This document shows, piece by piece, positions 1 to 5,892 of a DNA stretch of 6,145 nt. This DNA is from NIOZ-UU13 sp964444135 (lineage in GTDB: Bacteria; Planctomycetota; Phycisphaerae; Sedimentisphaerales; Anaerobacaceae). A program made the position numbers and the translations under genes. A model generated the notes under the pieces. It did no database searches. It saw nothing but the letters and a program-made list of their open reading frames with translations, and was not told the origin of the DNA. The stretch's first letter is position 1, and each line of letters begins with the position of its first letter. The stretch covers positions 1-6,145 of the forward strand of contig CAYUFX010000181.1 in assembly GCA_964444135.1 (NCBI GenBank), read 5' to 3'.

Positions 1-53
1 AGAGCGAGCGGCTGTTAACCGCTAGGTTGTAGGTTCGAGTCCTACTCGGGGAG
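1..53 (+). tRNA. tRNA-Asn(GTT), 5' part outside the window
   Basis: This is the 3' two-thirds of a tRNA. The anticodon stem is 7-11 paired with 19-23 (five pairs) around the loop CTGTTAA, giving anticodon GTT at 14-16 and hence Asn. A 5-nt variable loop (24-28) is followed by a perfect T-arm, 29-33 with 41-45, around TTCGAGT. The 3' acceptor strand is TCGGGGA (46-52) with discriminator G53. The first six bases are the 3' strand of the D-stem plus base 26. The acceptor and D-arm 5' halves lie upstream of the window. No CCA is encoded, so a CCA-adding enzyme is needed. A run of eight T follows directly (54-61). Confidence 0.95.
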
Positions 54-96
54 TTTTTTTTCAGCGAACTCCAAATTTCACCGGAAACTTCAATCT

Positions 97-113
97 AAAG
101 CCCCGCTTTTTTT
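97..113 (+). terminator. weak intrinsic-terminator-like hairpin after tRNA-Asn
   Basis: A 5-bp stem AAAGC/GCTTT (97-101 with 105-109) closes a CCC loop and runs into seven T (107-113). It lies about 45 nt after the tRNA and could end its transcript. The stem is short and AU-rich, so this is only a candidate; the T-run at 54-61 is an alternative end point. Confidence 0.25.
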
Positions 114-352
114 CGTCCTGATATCACGAAAAATCGCCCTAATAACTGGATAAATAGCCGATTCTATTATATACTTCCGCCTTTATGATACTCAAGTAGG
201 TCGGTTTATAGTTCGATATAAAGATGATTTTGTCATTTTTTGGCCAATTTTGGATGAAATCTGCAAGATTAGGACTGTTTTACGTCCTATAACAGCAGCA
301 GCTCCAGTGCTAAGTGGCGAAATTAACGGAACAAAAGGCCTATTTTGCGCAT

Positions 353-381
353 CTTATTTTTTAAATTGTAATATTTATAAT
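353..381 (+). promoter_or_regulatory. candidate sigma70-type promoter of the kinase/phosphatase pair
   Basis: A perfect TATAAT lies at 376-381. Seventeen bases upstream is only a poor -35 (CTTATT, 353-358). The expected transcription start would be near 388, giving a leader of roughly 20 nt before the kinase ATG. The surrounding sequence is very AT-rich, so a TATAAT can occur by chance. Confidence 0.35.
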
Positions 382-410
382 TCATAAGACTTTAGGTTGT
401 TTTTGACAAT

Positions 411-1274
411 ATGGCTAAAGACATACTCGACGTTGGAGGTTTTACTATACTAAAGCGCCTTGGAACCGGTGCACGCAGCACAATCTATTTGGCAACCAAC
501 GAAGAGGAAGGTACAAAAGTTGCTCTAAAACGAGTCATATTCGAAAGGCCGGAAGATAAAAGAGTCTTTGAGCAGGTCGAGACCGAATACAAAGTGGCTC
601 AGCTAATAGACCACCTCTACGTCCGAAAGTGCTACGAACTAAGGAAAATGCGCAGCATGTTTAAAGTTAAAGAGATGCTCCTTTCTATGGAATACTTTGA
701 CGGCAAGAACCTCGAAGATTGTTCCACCTTGAGTTTAGGAGACGTGCTGCTCGTATTCAGGATGGTCGCAAGCGGCCTTAACGCCATGCATCAGCACGGC
801 TTTGTCCACTGCGATATAAAGCCCAACAATATTCTTATAAACAAGTCCGGCTCTATCAAAATCATAGACCTCGGTCAGAGCTGCAAAATCGGAACCGTAA
901 AGCCGAGAATTCAAGGCACACCGGACTATATTGCGCCTGAGCAGGTTAAGCGTAAACCGCTCGGCCCTAAAACCGACATCTTTAACCTTGGGGCTACAAT
1001 GTTCTGGGCGCTCACCGGAAAGCACGCCCCGACCATGATACCCAAAAAGAACAAATTCGGATTACCCATCGTAGAGCCGAGACGAGCACCTCATGAATTA
1101 AAAAAACAATTACCCACCGGAATCTCAAAACTCGTAATGGACTGTATCGAGGACGACCCCGCACGCCGTCCACGTAATATGATGACGGTTATGTCGAGAC
1201 TGGACCTGATGGTACACAGTATCTTCGGCGGAAAGATAAAAACGAATAATAAAAATGCCTCAAACAATAATTGA
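411..1274 (+). CDS. Ser/Thr protein kinase, Hanks type, soluble, non-RD
   Basis: This 287-aa protein is essentially a bare eukaryote-like kinase domain that would transfer phosphate from ATP to protein Ser/Thr. Visible motifs in order: glycine-rich loop GTGARSTIY (18-26), VALK with ATP-binding Lys40, helix-C Glu57 or Glu59, catalytic loop HCDIKPNN (133-140, Asp135 and Asn140), metal-binding DLG (153-155) in place of DFG, GTPDYIAPE (169-177), the subdomain IX aspartate in KTDIFNLG (Asp189), and PARRP (250-254). The residue before the catalytic Asp is Cys, not Arg, so it is a non-RD kinase. There is no PASTA, WD or membrane segment, so it should be cytoplasmic. An in-frame stop at 393-395 makes ATG 411 the only ATG start; no clear Shine-Dalgarno precedes it. 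The Asn-rich tail is encoded in the 20-nt overlap with the phosphatase gene, which suggests co-expression. The substrate is unknown. Confidence 0.9.
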   Translation: MAKDILDVGGFTILKRLGTGARSTIYLATNEEEGTKVALKRVIFERPEDKRVFEQVETEYKVAQLIDHLYVRKCYELRKMRSMFKVKEMLLSMEYFDGKNLEDCSTLSLGDVLLVFRMVASGLNAMHQHGFVHCDIKPNNILINKSGSIKIIDLGQSCKIGTVKPRIQGTPDYIAPEQVKRKPLGPKTDIFNLGATMFWALTGKHAPTMIPKKNKFGLPIVEPRRAPHELKKQLPTGISKLVMDCIEDDPARRPRNMMTVMSRLDLMVHSIFGGKIKTNNKNASNNN

Positions 1275-2103
1275 CTTGCTTAATAAGGGAGTAGAAGCCG
1301 GCAACGCAGATAAGTTTCGACGGGGTAATGTGATTCATTTGCCCGCAAACGGCAGTTTGATTCTAACCGGCGATCTTCATGGACATCGGCGAAACTTCGA
1401 AAGAATAGTTGCTTTTGCCGATTTGGCCAATAATCCTGATAGACATATAGTTCTCCAGGAAATTATACACGGAGGCCCCGAAGATTCGCAGGGCGGTTGT
1501 TTATCGTATCAATTATTGTTTGATGCTGTCCGCTACAAATTAACTTTTCCCGACCGCGTCCATATTATTATGGGAAATCACGATACCGCTTTCATAAACA
1601 ACAGCGAAGTGATGAAAGACGGCAAAGAAATGAATCGCGCTATGCGTCTGGCTCTGGACCGAGAATTTCAGCAGGACGGCGCTAATGTCGGGCTGGCGAT
1701 AAGACAATTTCTATTCTCACAACCCTTAGCTCTCAGATGCCAGAACAGAATATGGGTCTCGCATTCGCTCCCGGGCGACCGTTTCGTCGATAAATTCGAC
1801 CCGAAAGTTCTGGACAGACATCTAAAAATTAACGATGTGGTCAGACCAGGCTCGGCTTACCTTTTAACCTGGGGCAGAAAACACAGCCAGGCACTGCTTG
1901 ATAAAATGGCCGAGCTGTTTGATGTTGACATCTTTATACTCGGCCACCAACCGCAAGAGCAAGGATGGATTCAGGCCGGCGACAATCTGATAATTATCGC
2001 CTCCAACCATAATCACGGCTGTTTACTTTCGACAGACCTGGCAAAATCTTATACTATTGAGAAGCTAATCGACTCCATAGTACCTCTGGCTTCTATATCG
2101 TGA
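1255..2103 (+). CDS. PPP-like metallophosphoesterase (probable protein phosphatase)
   Basis: This 282-aa protein has the calcineurin-like metallophosphoesterase layout: GDLHGH (39-44; Asp40 and His42), GNHD (107-110), VSH with His170, and LGHQP with His231. These match the PPP order GDxHG, GDxxDRG, GNHE/D, His, His. The second motif is changed: where PPP enzymes have GDxxDRG, this protein has QEIIHGG (68-74), so the bridging metal Asp would be Glu69, and the following Asp and Arg become His72 and Gly73. The start is fixed by an in-frame stop at 1237-1239, with ATG 1255 the only ATG after it. It lies inside the kinase gene, with no Shine-Dalgarno, so translation is probably coupled to the kinase. 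There is no signal peptide or membrane segment. The likely role is to oppose the kinase by dephosphorylating its targets. A nucleotide or other phosphoester substrate is the alternative. Confidence 0.85.
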   Translation: MPQTIIDLLNKGVEAGNADKFRRGNVIHLPANGSLILTGDLHGHRRNFERIVAFADLANNPDRHIVLQEIIHGGPEDSQGGCLSYQLLFDAVRYKLTFPDRVHIIMGNHDTAFINNSEVMKDGKEMNRAMRLALDREFQQDGANVGLAIRQFLFSQPLALRCQNRIWVSHSLPGDRFVDKFDPKVLDRHLKINDVVRPGSAYLLTWGRKHSQALLDKMAELFDVDIFILGHQPQEQGWIQAGDNLIIIASNHNHGCLLSTDLAKSYTIEKLIDSIVPLASIS

Positions 2104-2136
2104 AGTGTAGTGTTTTGTGACTGCTCGATTAATGAA

Positions 2137-2232
2137 TGTCATTCCTGCGAAAGCAGGAATCCAGATGTATCGAAGGTCTGGATTCCGCATCAAAGCCTGC
2201 CCTGAGCAAAGCCGAATGGGTGCGGAATGACA
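2137..2232. repeat. palindromic interspersed repeat, 'GTCATTCC' kind (MITE/REP-like)
   Basis: The element is bounded by 9-bp terminal inverted repeats, TGTCATTCC (2137-2145) and GGAATGACA (2224-2232). Inside are nested stems: ATTCCTGC/GCAGGAAT (2141-2148 with 2153-2160) around a GAAA tetraloop, AATCCAGA/TCTGGATT (2158-2165 with 2177-2184), and ATTCCGCA/TGCGGAAT (2182-2189 with 2221-2228). The minus strand spells the peptide 'WIPAFAGMT', which I know as a spurious translation of a repeat spread through many bacterial genomes. It encodes no transposase, so any movement would need an enzyme supplied from elsewhere. It separates the phosphatase gene from the glycosyltransferase gene, and its hairpins could also stabilise or end the upstream mRNA. 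Confidence 0.8.
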
Positions 2233-2327
2233 ATTCTCCAAATAATATGTCACAGACCACTAACTCGAACAAAATAAAAGATATAATATGGATTTTATTT
2301 ACTCAAACTGACCGAGATTGATAGTTT

Positions 2328-2355
2328 AATAGTCAATAATCAATAGTCAATTAAC
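2328..2355 (+). repeat. two-copy 14-bp tandem repeat abutting the glycosyltransferase start
   Basis: Two 14-bp units, AATAGTCAATAATC and AATAGTCAATTAAC, sit end to end directly before ATG 2356. They share their first 10 bases. The repeat occupies the place where a Shine-Dalgarno would be, and none is present. A TATAAT (2282-2287) further upstream has no convincing -35 partner. Confidence 0.55.
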
Positions 2356-3579
2356 ATGGATTGGTACTATTATATAGCACTGGCGGCAATCATCTCACAA
2401 TTACTCTTTTTGCTCCTGACATATAGTAATTATCACTATGCACTGGCAAAATATAAAAAAAAGCGTTTATTGCACGAGTTGAGGACCGTACTGATTGTAC
2501 CGTGTAAAGGTCTGGCCCCGGATTTTCAGAGCAACATAACGTCATTTTTCAATCAGGACTACGAAAATCACCTGCTGTGGTTTGTTGTTGCCGATAGATC
2601 GGACCCTGCCTACAACGAGCTTTGCAAACTGAAAAATCAGCTAAGCCAAACCTCAAAAGCTCAGGATGTGCAAATATTTATTGCAGGTAAGGGCCAATCC
2701 TGTAGTCAAAAAATCCATAATCTGCTGTACTGCTACGAAAAAATCAGCGACGATATCGAAGTACTCGCCTTTGCCGATTCCGATGCTTGTGTACGTAGCG
2801 ACTGGCTAAGTCATTTAGTTTACCCTCTTCGCAAGACCAAGAATGGCACCGCCACGGGTTATCGCTGGTTTATACCGAAAAAGAACAACCTTGCCACTCT
2901 GGCCCTGTCGGCGTTGAATGCCAAGGTCGCCCAGTTGCTCGGCAATACCCCTTTCAACCAGGCCTGGGGAGGGTCAATGGCTATCCGCGTCGATGTCTTT
3001 CGCCGCCTTGGCCTCGACAAAATCTGGCCTAAAGCCTTAAGTGATGATTTGTCACTCAGCAGGGCCGTCAAAAAAGCCGGTATGAAAGTCGCTTTCGTTC
3101 CCGCCTGCCTGGTGGCTTCGCACGAATCCACTACATGGCCAAAGCTCTTTGAGTTCAGCCGAAGACAATTTCTAATAACTCGTATATACGCCCCGAAAAC
3201 CTGGTGGTTTGGATTGCTTAGCAGCCTGTACTCAGTATTGGGTATATGGGGTGCGGCCGGCCTGGCAATCTACGCCGCGATGATCCAGCACAAAAACCTG
3301 GACCTCTTTGTTGCAGTACCAGTTGTATTTTTTGTAAATCAATTGGGCCGGGCGATACTCCGACAGAGAACGGCTGAAAAATTGCTCGAACATGAGCGCC
3401 GAGCAATGAGGGCCGCCTGTCTCGCCGACATCCTCGCCTGCTGGCTATGGTCATTGCTGCTGTTATTTTTTATTATCTCTTCGGCTTTTGGTAGAACTAT
3501 CTGCTGGCGAGGGATATGCTATAAACTGCTCGGACCAACCGAAATAATTGTACAGGCTAATGAGAAATCCGAAATCTGA
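2356..3579 (+). CDS. membrane-bound family 2 glycosyltransferase (GT21/HpnI-like)
   Basis: This 407-aa protein has an N-terminal membrane anchor (about residues 5-23), a GT-A catalytic domain (about 42-280) and three further hydrophobic segments (about 285-308, 316-330 and 355-377). The domain shows IVPCKG (47-52), an NQDY segment (66-69), CSQKIHNLL (116-124), DSD (141-143) as the metal/nucleotide-sugar site, WGGSMAIR (204-211), SDD (229-231) as the probable catalytic acid site, and RRQFLITR (269-276) where ceramide glucosyltransferases carry (Q/R)xxRW. A WRGICYKL block (384-391) resembles the C-terminus of that group. It would transfer a sugar from an activated donor to a lipid at the cytoplasmic membrane; ceramide-like, hopanoid-like and other lipid acceptors are all possible. 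ATG 2356 is the only ATG after an in-frame stop at 2344-2346. The last codons run into short GAAATC-type repeats, so the extreme C-terminus may be unconserved. Confidence 0.85.
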   Translation: MDWYYYIALAAIISQLLFLLLTYSNYHYALAKYKKKRLLHELRTVLIVPCKGLAPDFQSNITSFFNQDYENHLLWFVVADRSDPAYNELCKLKNQLSQTSKAQDVQIFIAGKGQSCSQKIHNLLYCYEKISDDIEVLAFADSDACVRSDWLSHLVYPLRKTKNGTATGYRWFIPKKNNLATLALSALNAKVAQLLGNTPFNQAWGGSMAIRVDVFRRLGLDKIWPKALSDDLSLSRAVKKAGMKVAFVPACLVASHESTTWPKLFEFSRRQFLITRIYAPKTWWFGLLSSLYSVLGIWGAAGLAIYAAMIQHKNLDLFVAVPVVFFVNQLGRAILRQRTAEKLLEHERRAMRAACLADILACWLWSLLLLFFIISSAFGRTICWRGICYKLLGPTEIIVQANEKSEI

Positions 3580-3588
3580 AACAATATC

Positions 3589-3675
3589 AAGTGAGCTAAC
3601 TTGTGCCACAGGTAAGTGCCTAAATTTCAAAGTGCCTAAAGCTTGGAATTAAGTTTAGCTCACTTTAGGCACTTT
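3589..3675. repeat. direct and inverted AAGTG-type repeat cluster between convergent genes; possible bidirectional terminator
   Basis: Two short modules are reused here. GTGAGCTAA (3591-3599) is inverted as TTAGCTCAC (3655-3663). AAGTGCCTAAA appears directly twice (3614-3624 and 3630-3640) and once inverted (3664-3674). The strongest hairpin is a 12-bp perfect stem, 3629-3640 with 3664-3675, with a 23-nt loop. It lies between the ends of two convergent genes, as expected for a bidirectional terminator, but neither side is followed by a good T-tract. A second small hairpin, CGAAT/ATTCG, is at 3686-3690 with 3697-3701. Confidence 0.6.
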
Positions 3676-3719
3676 CTGATTTCCTCGAATTTCGATATTC
3701 GGACTTATTCAAAAGACTC

Positions 3720-5069
3720 TTATAAATGATACGGGTGGCGTTGTGGCCGATACATCATTCGATGCGCCTGTTCGTCACCAACTATCTCCTGCTTGGCCTG
3801 GTCCCATTCGAGCTTGCGGCCAAGAATATAGGAAAGATTACCCAGAATACACAGGTTGGCCACGCCCACCGCAGCTTCAATGTTCATAATGGTCTTTTCG
3901 CCGGTCTTGATTCCCTTGAACCAGTCTTCTTTATGGCCCGGACTCTTATACACATCCTTGGCACCGGCCGGCGGCTCCCATTCACGGGCCTTCTTCTCGG
4001 CCCAGGTGCCGCCGTCGCCGCCCCAGTGAATGAACTTGCCCTTGTCACCGCGGTAAATCGCGCCGTAACCAGGCCGGACGATTTTGCCGCCGGGCTCTTG
4101 GCCTGTCCTTTCCTCAGCAGCAGGCAGCTTATCCCGGGGCATCTGAGTCCACGTCAACGTCCAGTCCGGATTCTTGAATCTGTAGGTTACTTCCATTAGC
4201 ACGGCGCTGTCCCACAGGCCCTTTTTCGGCGGTGTACCGGTCGCCTCAATAGTCACCGGCCCGGTGCCGTCGGCGCCCATCCACCACATAGCACAGCTCA
4301 TCACGTGGGCACCACGGTCGCGAATCTGCCCGCCGCCGGACTCAAGGAACCACCGGAACGAGCCGGGGCAGTATCTTCGGTTGTACGGACGCCAGCGCAG
4401 AGGGCCAAGCCACAGGTCCCAGTCCAGCTCAGCAGGCGGGTCACTGTCCGGCACAGGATTATTATCCTCCGGGCTGGGATAATGGAAACAATCGACCCGG
4501 CTGATATGTCCGATGTTGCCGTTGACGAGATATCGATGCGCCAGATAGGCCTCCGGCTGTGAGCGGCCCTGGGAACCGACCTGCACAGAGACATTGTTCT
4601 TCTTCGCTGCCGCTACCATCGCCTTGCCTTCTTCGATCGTGCAACAGGCCGGCTTTTCGACATAGACGTGCTTGCCGCATTCGGCCGCGTGAACCATCTG
4701 GGCCCCATGCCAGTGGTCCGGCGTGGCGATAACAACAGCATCTATATCTTTACGTTGGAGAATATAACGGTAGTCACGATACGCATCGACACCCGGGCCG
4801 GCTGTTTTCACAGCGTTGGCAAGCCGCTTTTCATCTGCATCGCAGACCGCCGCGATGTTCACCTCGCCTCTGCCGCGTCTTTCTACCATATCGCTCAAAT
4901 GGTATCCACCCATTCCGCCGACGCCGATATGGGCCATTGTAATACGTTCGTTTGCTCCGCCTCTGCCCCGCGCCGCCAGCACACCGGATGGAATCAGATA
5001 CGGAACGCTCACCGCCGCACCAGCGGCAGCTAAGAATTCTCGCCTGTTGAGTTGATTTGTTCGTTTCAT
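3720..5069 (-). CDS. Gfo/Idh/MocA-family oxidoreductase with Tat signal
   Basis: This 449-aa protein belongs to the NAD(P)-dependent sugar/inositol dehydrogenase-like family. The N-terminus carries a twin-arginine motif, NRREFL (8-13), then a hydrophobic alanine-rich stretch to about residue 33, predicting folded export to the periplasm. The Rossmann fold follows: GVGGMG (49-54), CDAD (76-79) at the end of the second strand, ATPDHWH (115-121) and EKP (138-140) with the family lysine Lys139. The C-terminal alpha/beta half has GGGQIRDRGAH (245-255), with His255 near the expected active site. Length is usual for the exported planctomycete-type members. The start is supported by AAAGGT 9 nt upstream. 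It lies 58 bp after the HEAT-repeat gene on the same strand, probably in one operon. The substrate cannot be read from the sequence; sugar oxidation/reduction or glycoside cleavage through a keto intermediate is known for relatives. It ends with TAA. Confidence 0.92.
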   Translation of the reverse strand: MKRTNQLNRREFLAAAGAAVSVPYLIPSGVLAARGRGGANERITMAHIGVGGMGGYHLSDMVERRGRGEVNIAAVCDADEKRLANAVKTAGPGVDAYRDYRYILQRKDIDAVVIATPDHWHGAQMVHAAECGKHVYVEKPACCTIEEGKAMVAAAKKNNVSVQVGSQGRSQPEAYLAHRYLVNGNIGHISRVDCFHYPSPEDNNPVPDSDPPAELDWDLWLGPLRWRPYNRRYCPGSFRWFLESGGGQIRDRGAHVMSCAMWWMGADGTGPVTIEATGTPPKKGLWDSAVLMEVTYRFKNPDWTLTWTQMPRDKLPAAEERTGQEPGGKIVRPGYGAIYRGDKGKFIHWGGDGGTWAEKKAREWEPPAGAKDVYKSPGHKEDWFKGIKTGEKTIMNIEAAVGVANLCILGNLSYILGRKLEWDQAKQEIVGDEQAHRMMYRPQRHPYHL

Positions 5070-5078
5070 CGTTCTATT

Positions 5079-5085
5079 ACCTTTC
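5079..5085 (-). promoter_or_regulatory. Shine-Dalgarno of the Gfo/Idh/MocA gene
   Basis: On the minus strand this reads GAAAGGT, ending 9 nt before ATG 5069. It is a good match to the anti-Shine-Dalgarno core and fixes the start that includes the Tat signal. Confidence 0.75.
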
Positions 5086-5114
5086 TGCTCTAATTCCAGC
5101 TATTTTAAAGTGCT

Positions 5115-5135
5115 AAAAATCGTTGTACTACAACG
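5115..5135 (-). terminator. weak terminator/attenuator-like hairpin between HEAT and oxidoreductase genes
   Basis: Read on the minus strand, CGTTG-TAGTA-CAACG (5135-5121) forms a 5-bp stem with a 5-nt loop that contains the TAG stop of the HEAT gene. One A and then five T follow (5119-5115). The stem is short, so at most it would lower read-through into the oxidoreductase gene. Confidence 0.25.
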
Positions 5136-5766
5136 GCTTTACGTTTGTCTTCTTCGTGGGCACCAGTTTAACACAGGGCAGTCCACTAACCTCCACGCCT
5201 CGCTGTCGCAGCGATTGCGCTATATTGAGCTTGAAGTCCTCGGGCGCAGCTTTCAGCCCGGCCTTTAGCGCCGCAATCGCACCCTTGCTCGGAATTCGCT
5301 GCAATACCATTCGGGCGTCCTCACGCAGCTCTTTATTAGACAACAAAGCAGCTATCGGCTTGATGGACTTTCGGGTGCCTATCTCGGAAAGCATCCACAG
5401 CACCTCGCGCCGGACCGGCACAGGCTGCTCATCGTCCAAAAGCTCAACCAACTCGCCGACAACCGCCCTTCTTTCATTACCGGCCCCGGGGCGACCGCAG
5501 TGGCGAACGATCTTCCAAAGTGCACGCTTCGCTGCTCTCGCAACCTCCAGATCTCCTTCGGTCATCACTTTGGCCAATGCCTCGACTGCCGGTGCTCCGA
5601 CTTCGCCGGCGCTCAGCCAGGCATTTGTTCGGACCTCGGCACTGTCGTCCCGTATCTTACTTATCAGCTTTTGCACCCTGTCGCCTTTTGCGGCCTCGGT
5701 CGTCCCAGTCGAAGCTGCAACGACAGCCGCCGCAAGGAATACTTTTTTAGGATTGTTCATAGACAT
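5128..5766 (-). CDS. secreted HEAT-repeat protein
   Basis: This 212-aa protein starts with a Sec-type signal peptide: basic NPKK (5-8), a hydrophobic stretch (about 9-18) and a likely cleavage near TEAA (23-26). There is no lipobox cysteine. The rest is a chain of paired helices read as HEAT/PBS-lyase-like repeats at about 31-68, 69-111, 115-143 and 144-173, with a partial one at 176-192. The repeats show the usual pattern of VR/AR-rich helices (EVRTNAWLSAGEVG, PVRREVLWMLSEIG). Such proteins bind other proteins and have no enzymatic residues. The Shine-Dalgarno GAAAGGA 8 nt upstream favours ATG 5766 over the internal Met3. It is the first gene after the promoter at 5824-5852, and the Tat-exported oxidoreductase follows 58 bp later, so a periplasmic partner or scaffold role for that enzyme is plausible but inferred. 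Confidence 0.87.
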   Translation of the reverse strand: MSMNNPKKVFLAAAVVAASTGTTEAAKGDRVQKLISKIRDDSAEVRTNAWLSAGEVGAPAVEALAKVMTEGDLEVARAAKRALWKIVRHCGRPGAGNERRAVVGELVELLDDEQPVPVRREVLWMLSEIGTRKSIKPIAALLSNKELREDARMVLQRIPSKGAIAALKAGLKAAPEDFKLNIAQSLRQRGVEVSGLPCVKLVPTKKTNVKPL

Positions 5767-5774
5767 GTTTGAAA

Positions 5775-5781
5775 TCCTTTC
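5775..5781 (-). promoter_or_regulatory. Shine-Dalgarno of the HEAT-repeat gene
   Basis: The minus strand reads GAAAGGA, ending 8 nt before ATG 5766. It is optimally placed for codon 1 and too far for the second ATG at 5760, so it decides the start. Confidence 0.75.
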
Positions 5782-5823
5782 TCATTATTTCAGTTACAAC
5801 AGATGATTTCTGTATCACGTCGG

Positions 5824-5852
5824 ATTCTATCAGCCCCCAACGGCAAGGTCAA
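5824..5852 (-). promoter_or_regulatory. sigma70-type promoter of the HEAT/oxidoreductase operon
   Basis: On the minus strand TTGACC (5852-5847) is followed after exactly 17 nt by TAGAAT (5829-5824). Each hexamer has one mismatch to TTGACA/TATAAT. Transcription would start near 5817, leaving a leader of about 50 nt that includes the HEAT gene's Shine-Dalgarno. The spacer contains a GGGGG run. No operator palindrome is evident. Confidence 0.65.
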
Positions 5853-5892
5853 ATATTTTTTGTACTTCCTTCTGTCCCTTAGAGGACGCCTC

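Larger units (their letters stand above)
54..410. other. AT-rich gene-free leader between tRNA-Asn and the kinase
   Basis: I see no coding potential here on either strand. It holds an 8-T run just after the tRNA, a short hairpin with a T-tract (97-113), an isolated 6-bp inverted repeat TAGGAC/GTCCTA (270-275 with 284-289, 8-nt loop, no T-tract after it) and a TATAAT box near its right end. No riboswitch or conserved RNA fold is recognised. No second copy of the tRNA 3' end is visible in the window, so there is no support for an integration site. Confidence 0.6.

Noticed and set aside
1..410. tRNA-associated integration site of a mobile island
   Set aside because: No integrase gene and no second copy of the tRNA 3' end are seen in the window.
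735..1025. 96-aa minus-strand frame inside the kinase
   Set aside because: It is antisense to the conserved kinase catalytic core, with no domain or ribosome binding site.
2065..2321. Short frames on both strands at 2065-2253 and 2136-2321
   Set aside because: They are translations of the palindromic repeat (including the 'IPAFAGMT' peptide) and overlap the phosphatase 3' end.
2233..2355. TATAAT at 2282-2287 as a glycosyltransferase promoter
   Set aside because: No acceptable -35 or extended -10 accompanies it, and the region is AT-rich, so it was not listed as a feature.
3726..4199. 157-aa plus-strand reading frame within the oxidoreductase gene
   Set aside because: It lies opposite the clear Gfo/Idh/MocA coding sequence and shows no domain or start signal of its own; the same applies to the other frames at 4264-5055.
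5123..5806. 227-aa plus-strand reading frame opposite the HEAT gene
   Set aside because: Ser/Ala/Thr-rich composition with no recognisable domain. The minus strand has a signal peptide, HEAT repeats, a Shine-Dalgarno and a promoter, so this is its shadow.
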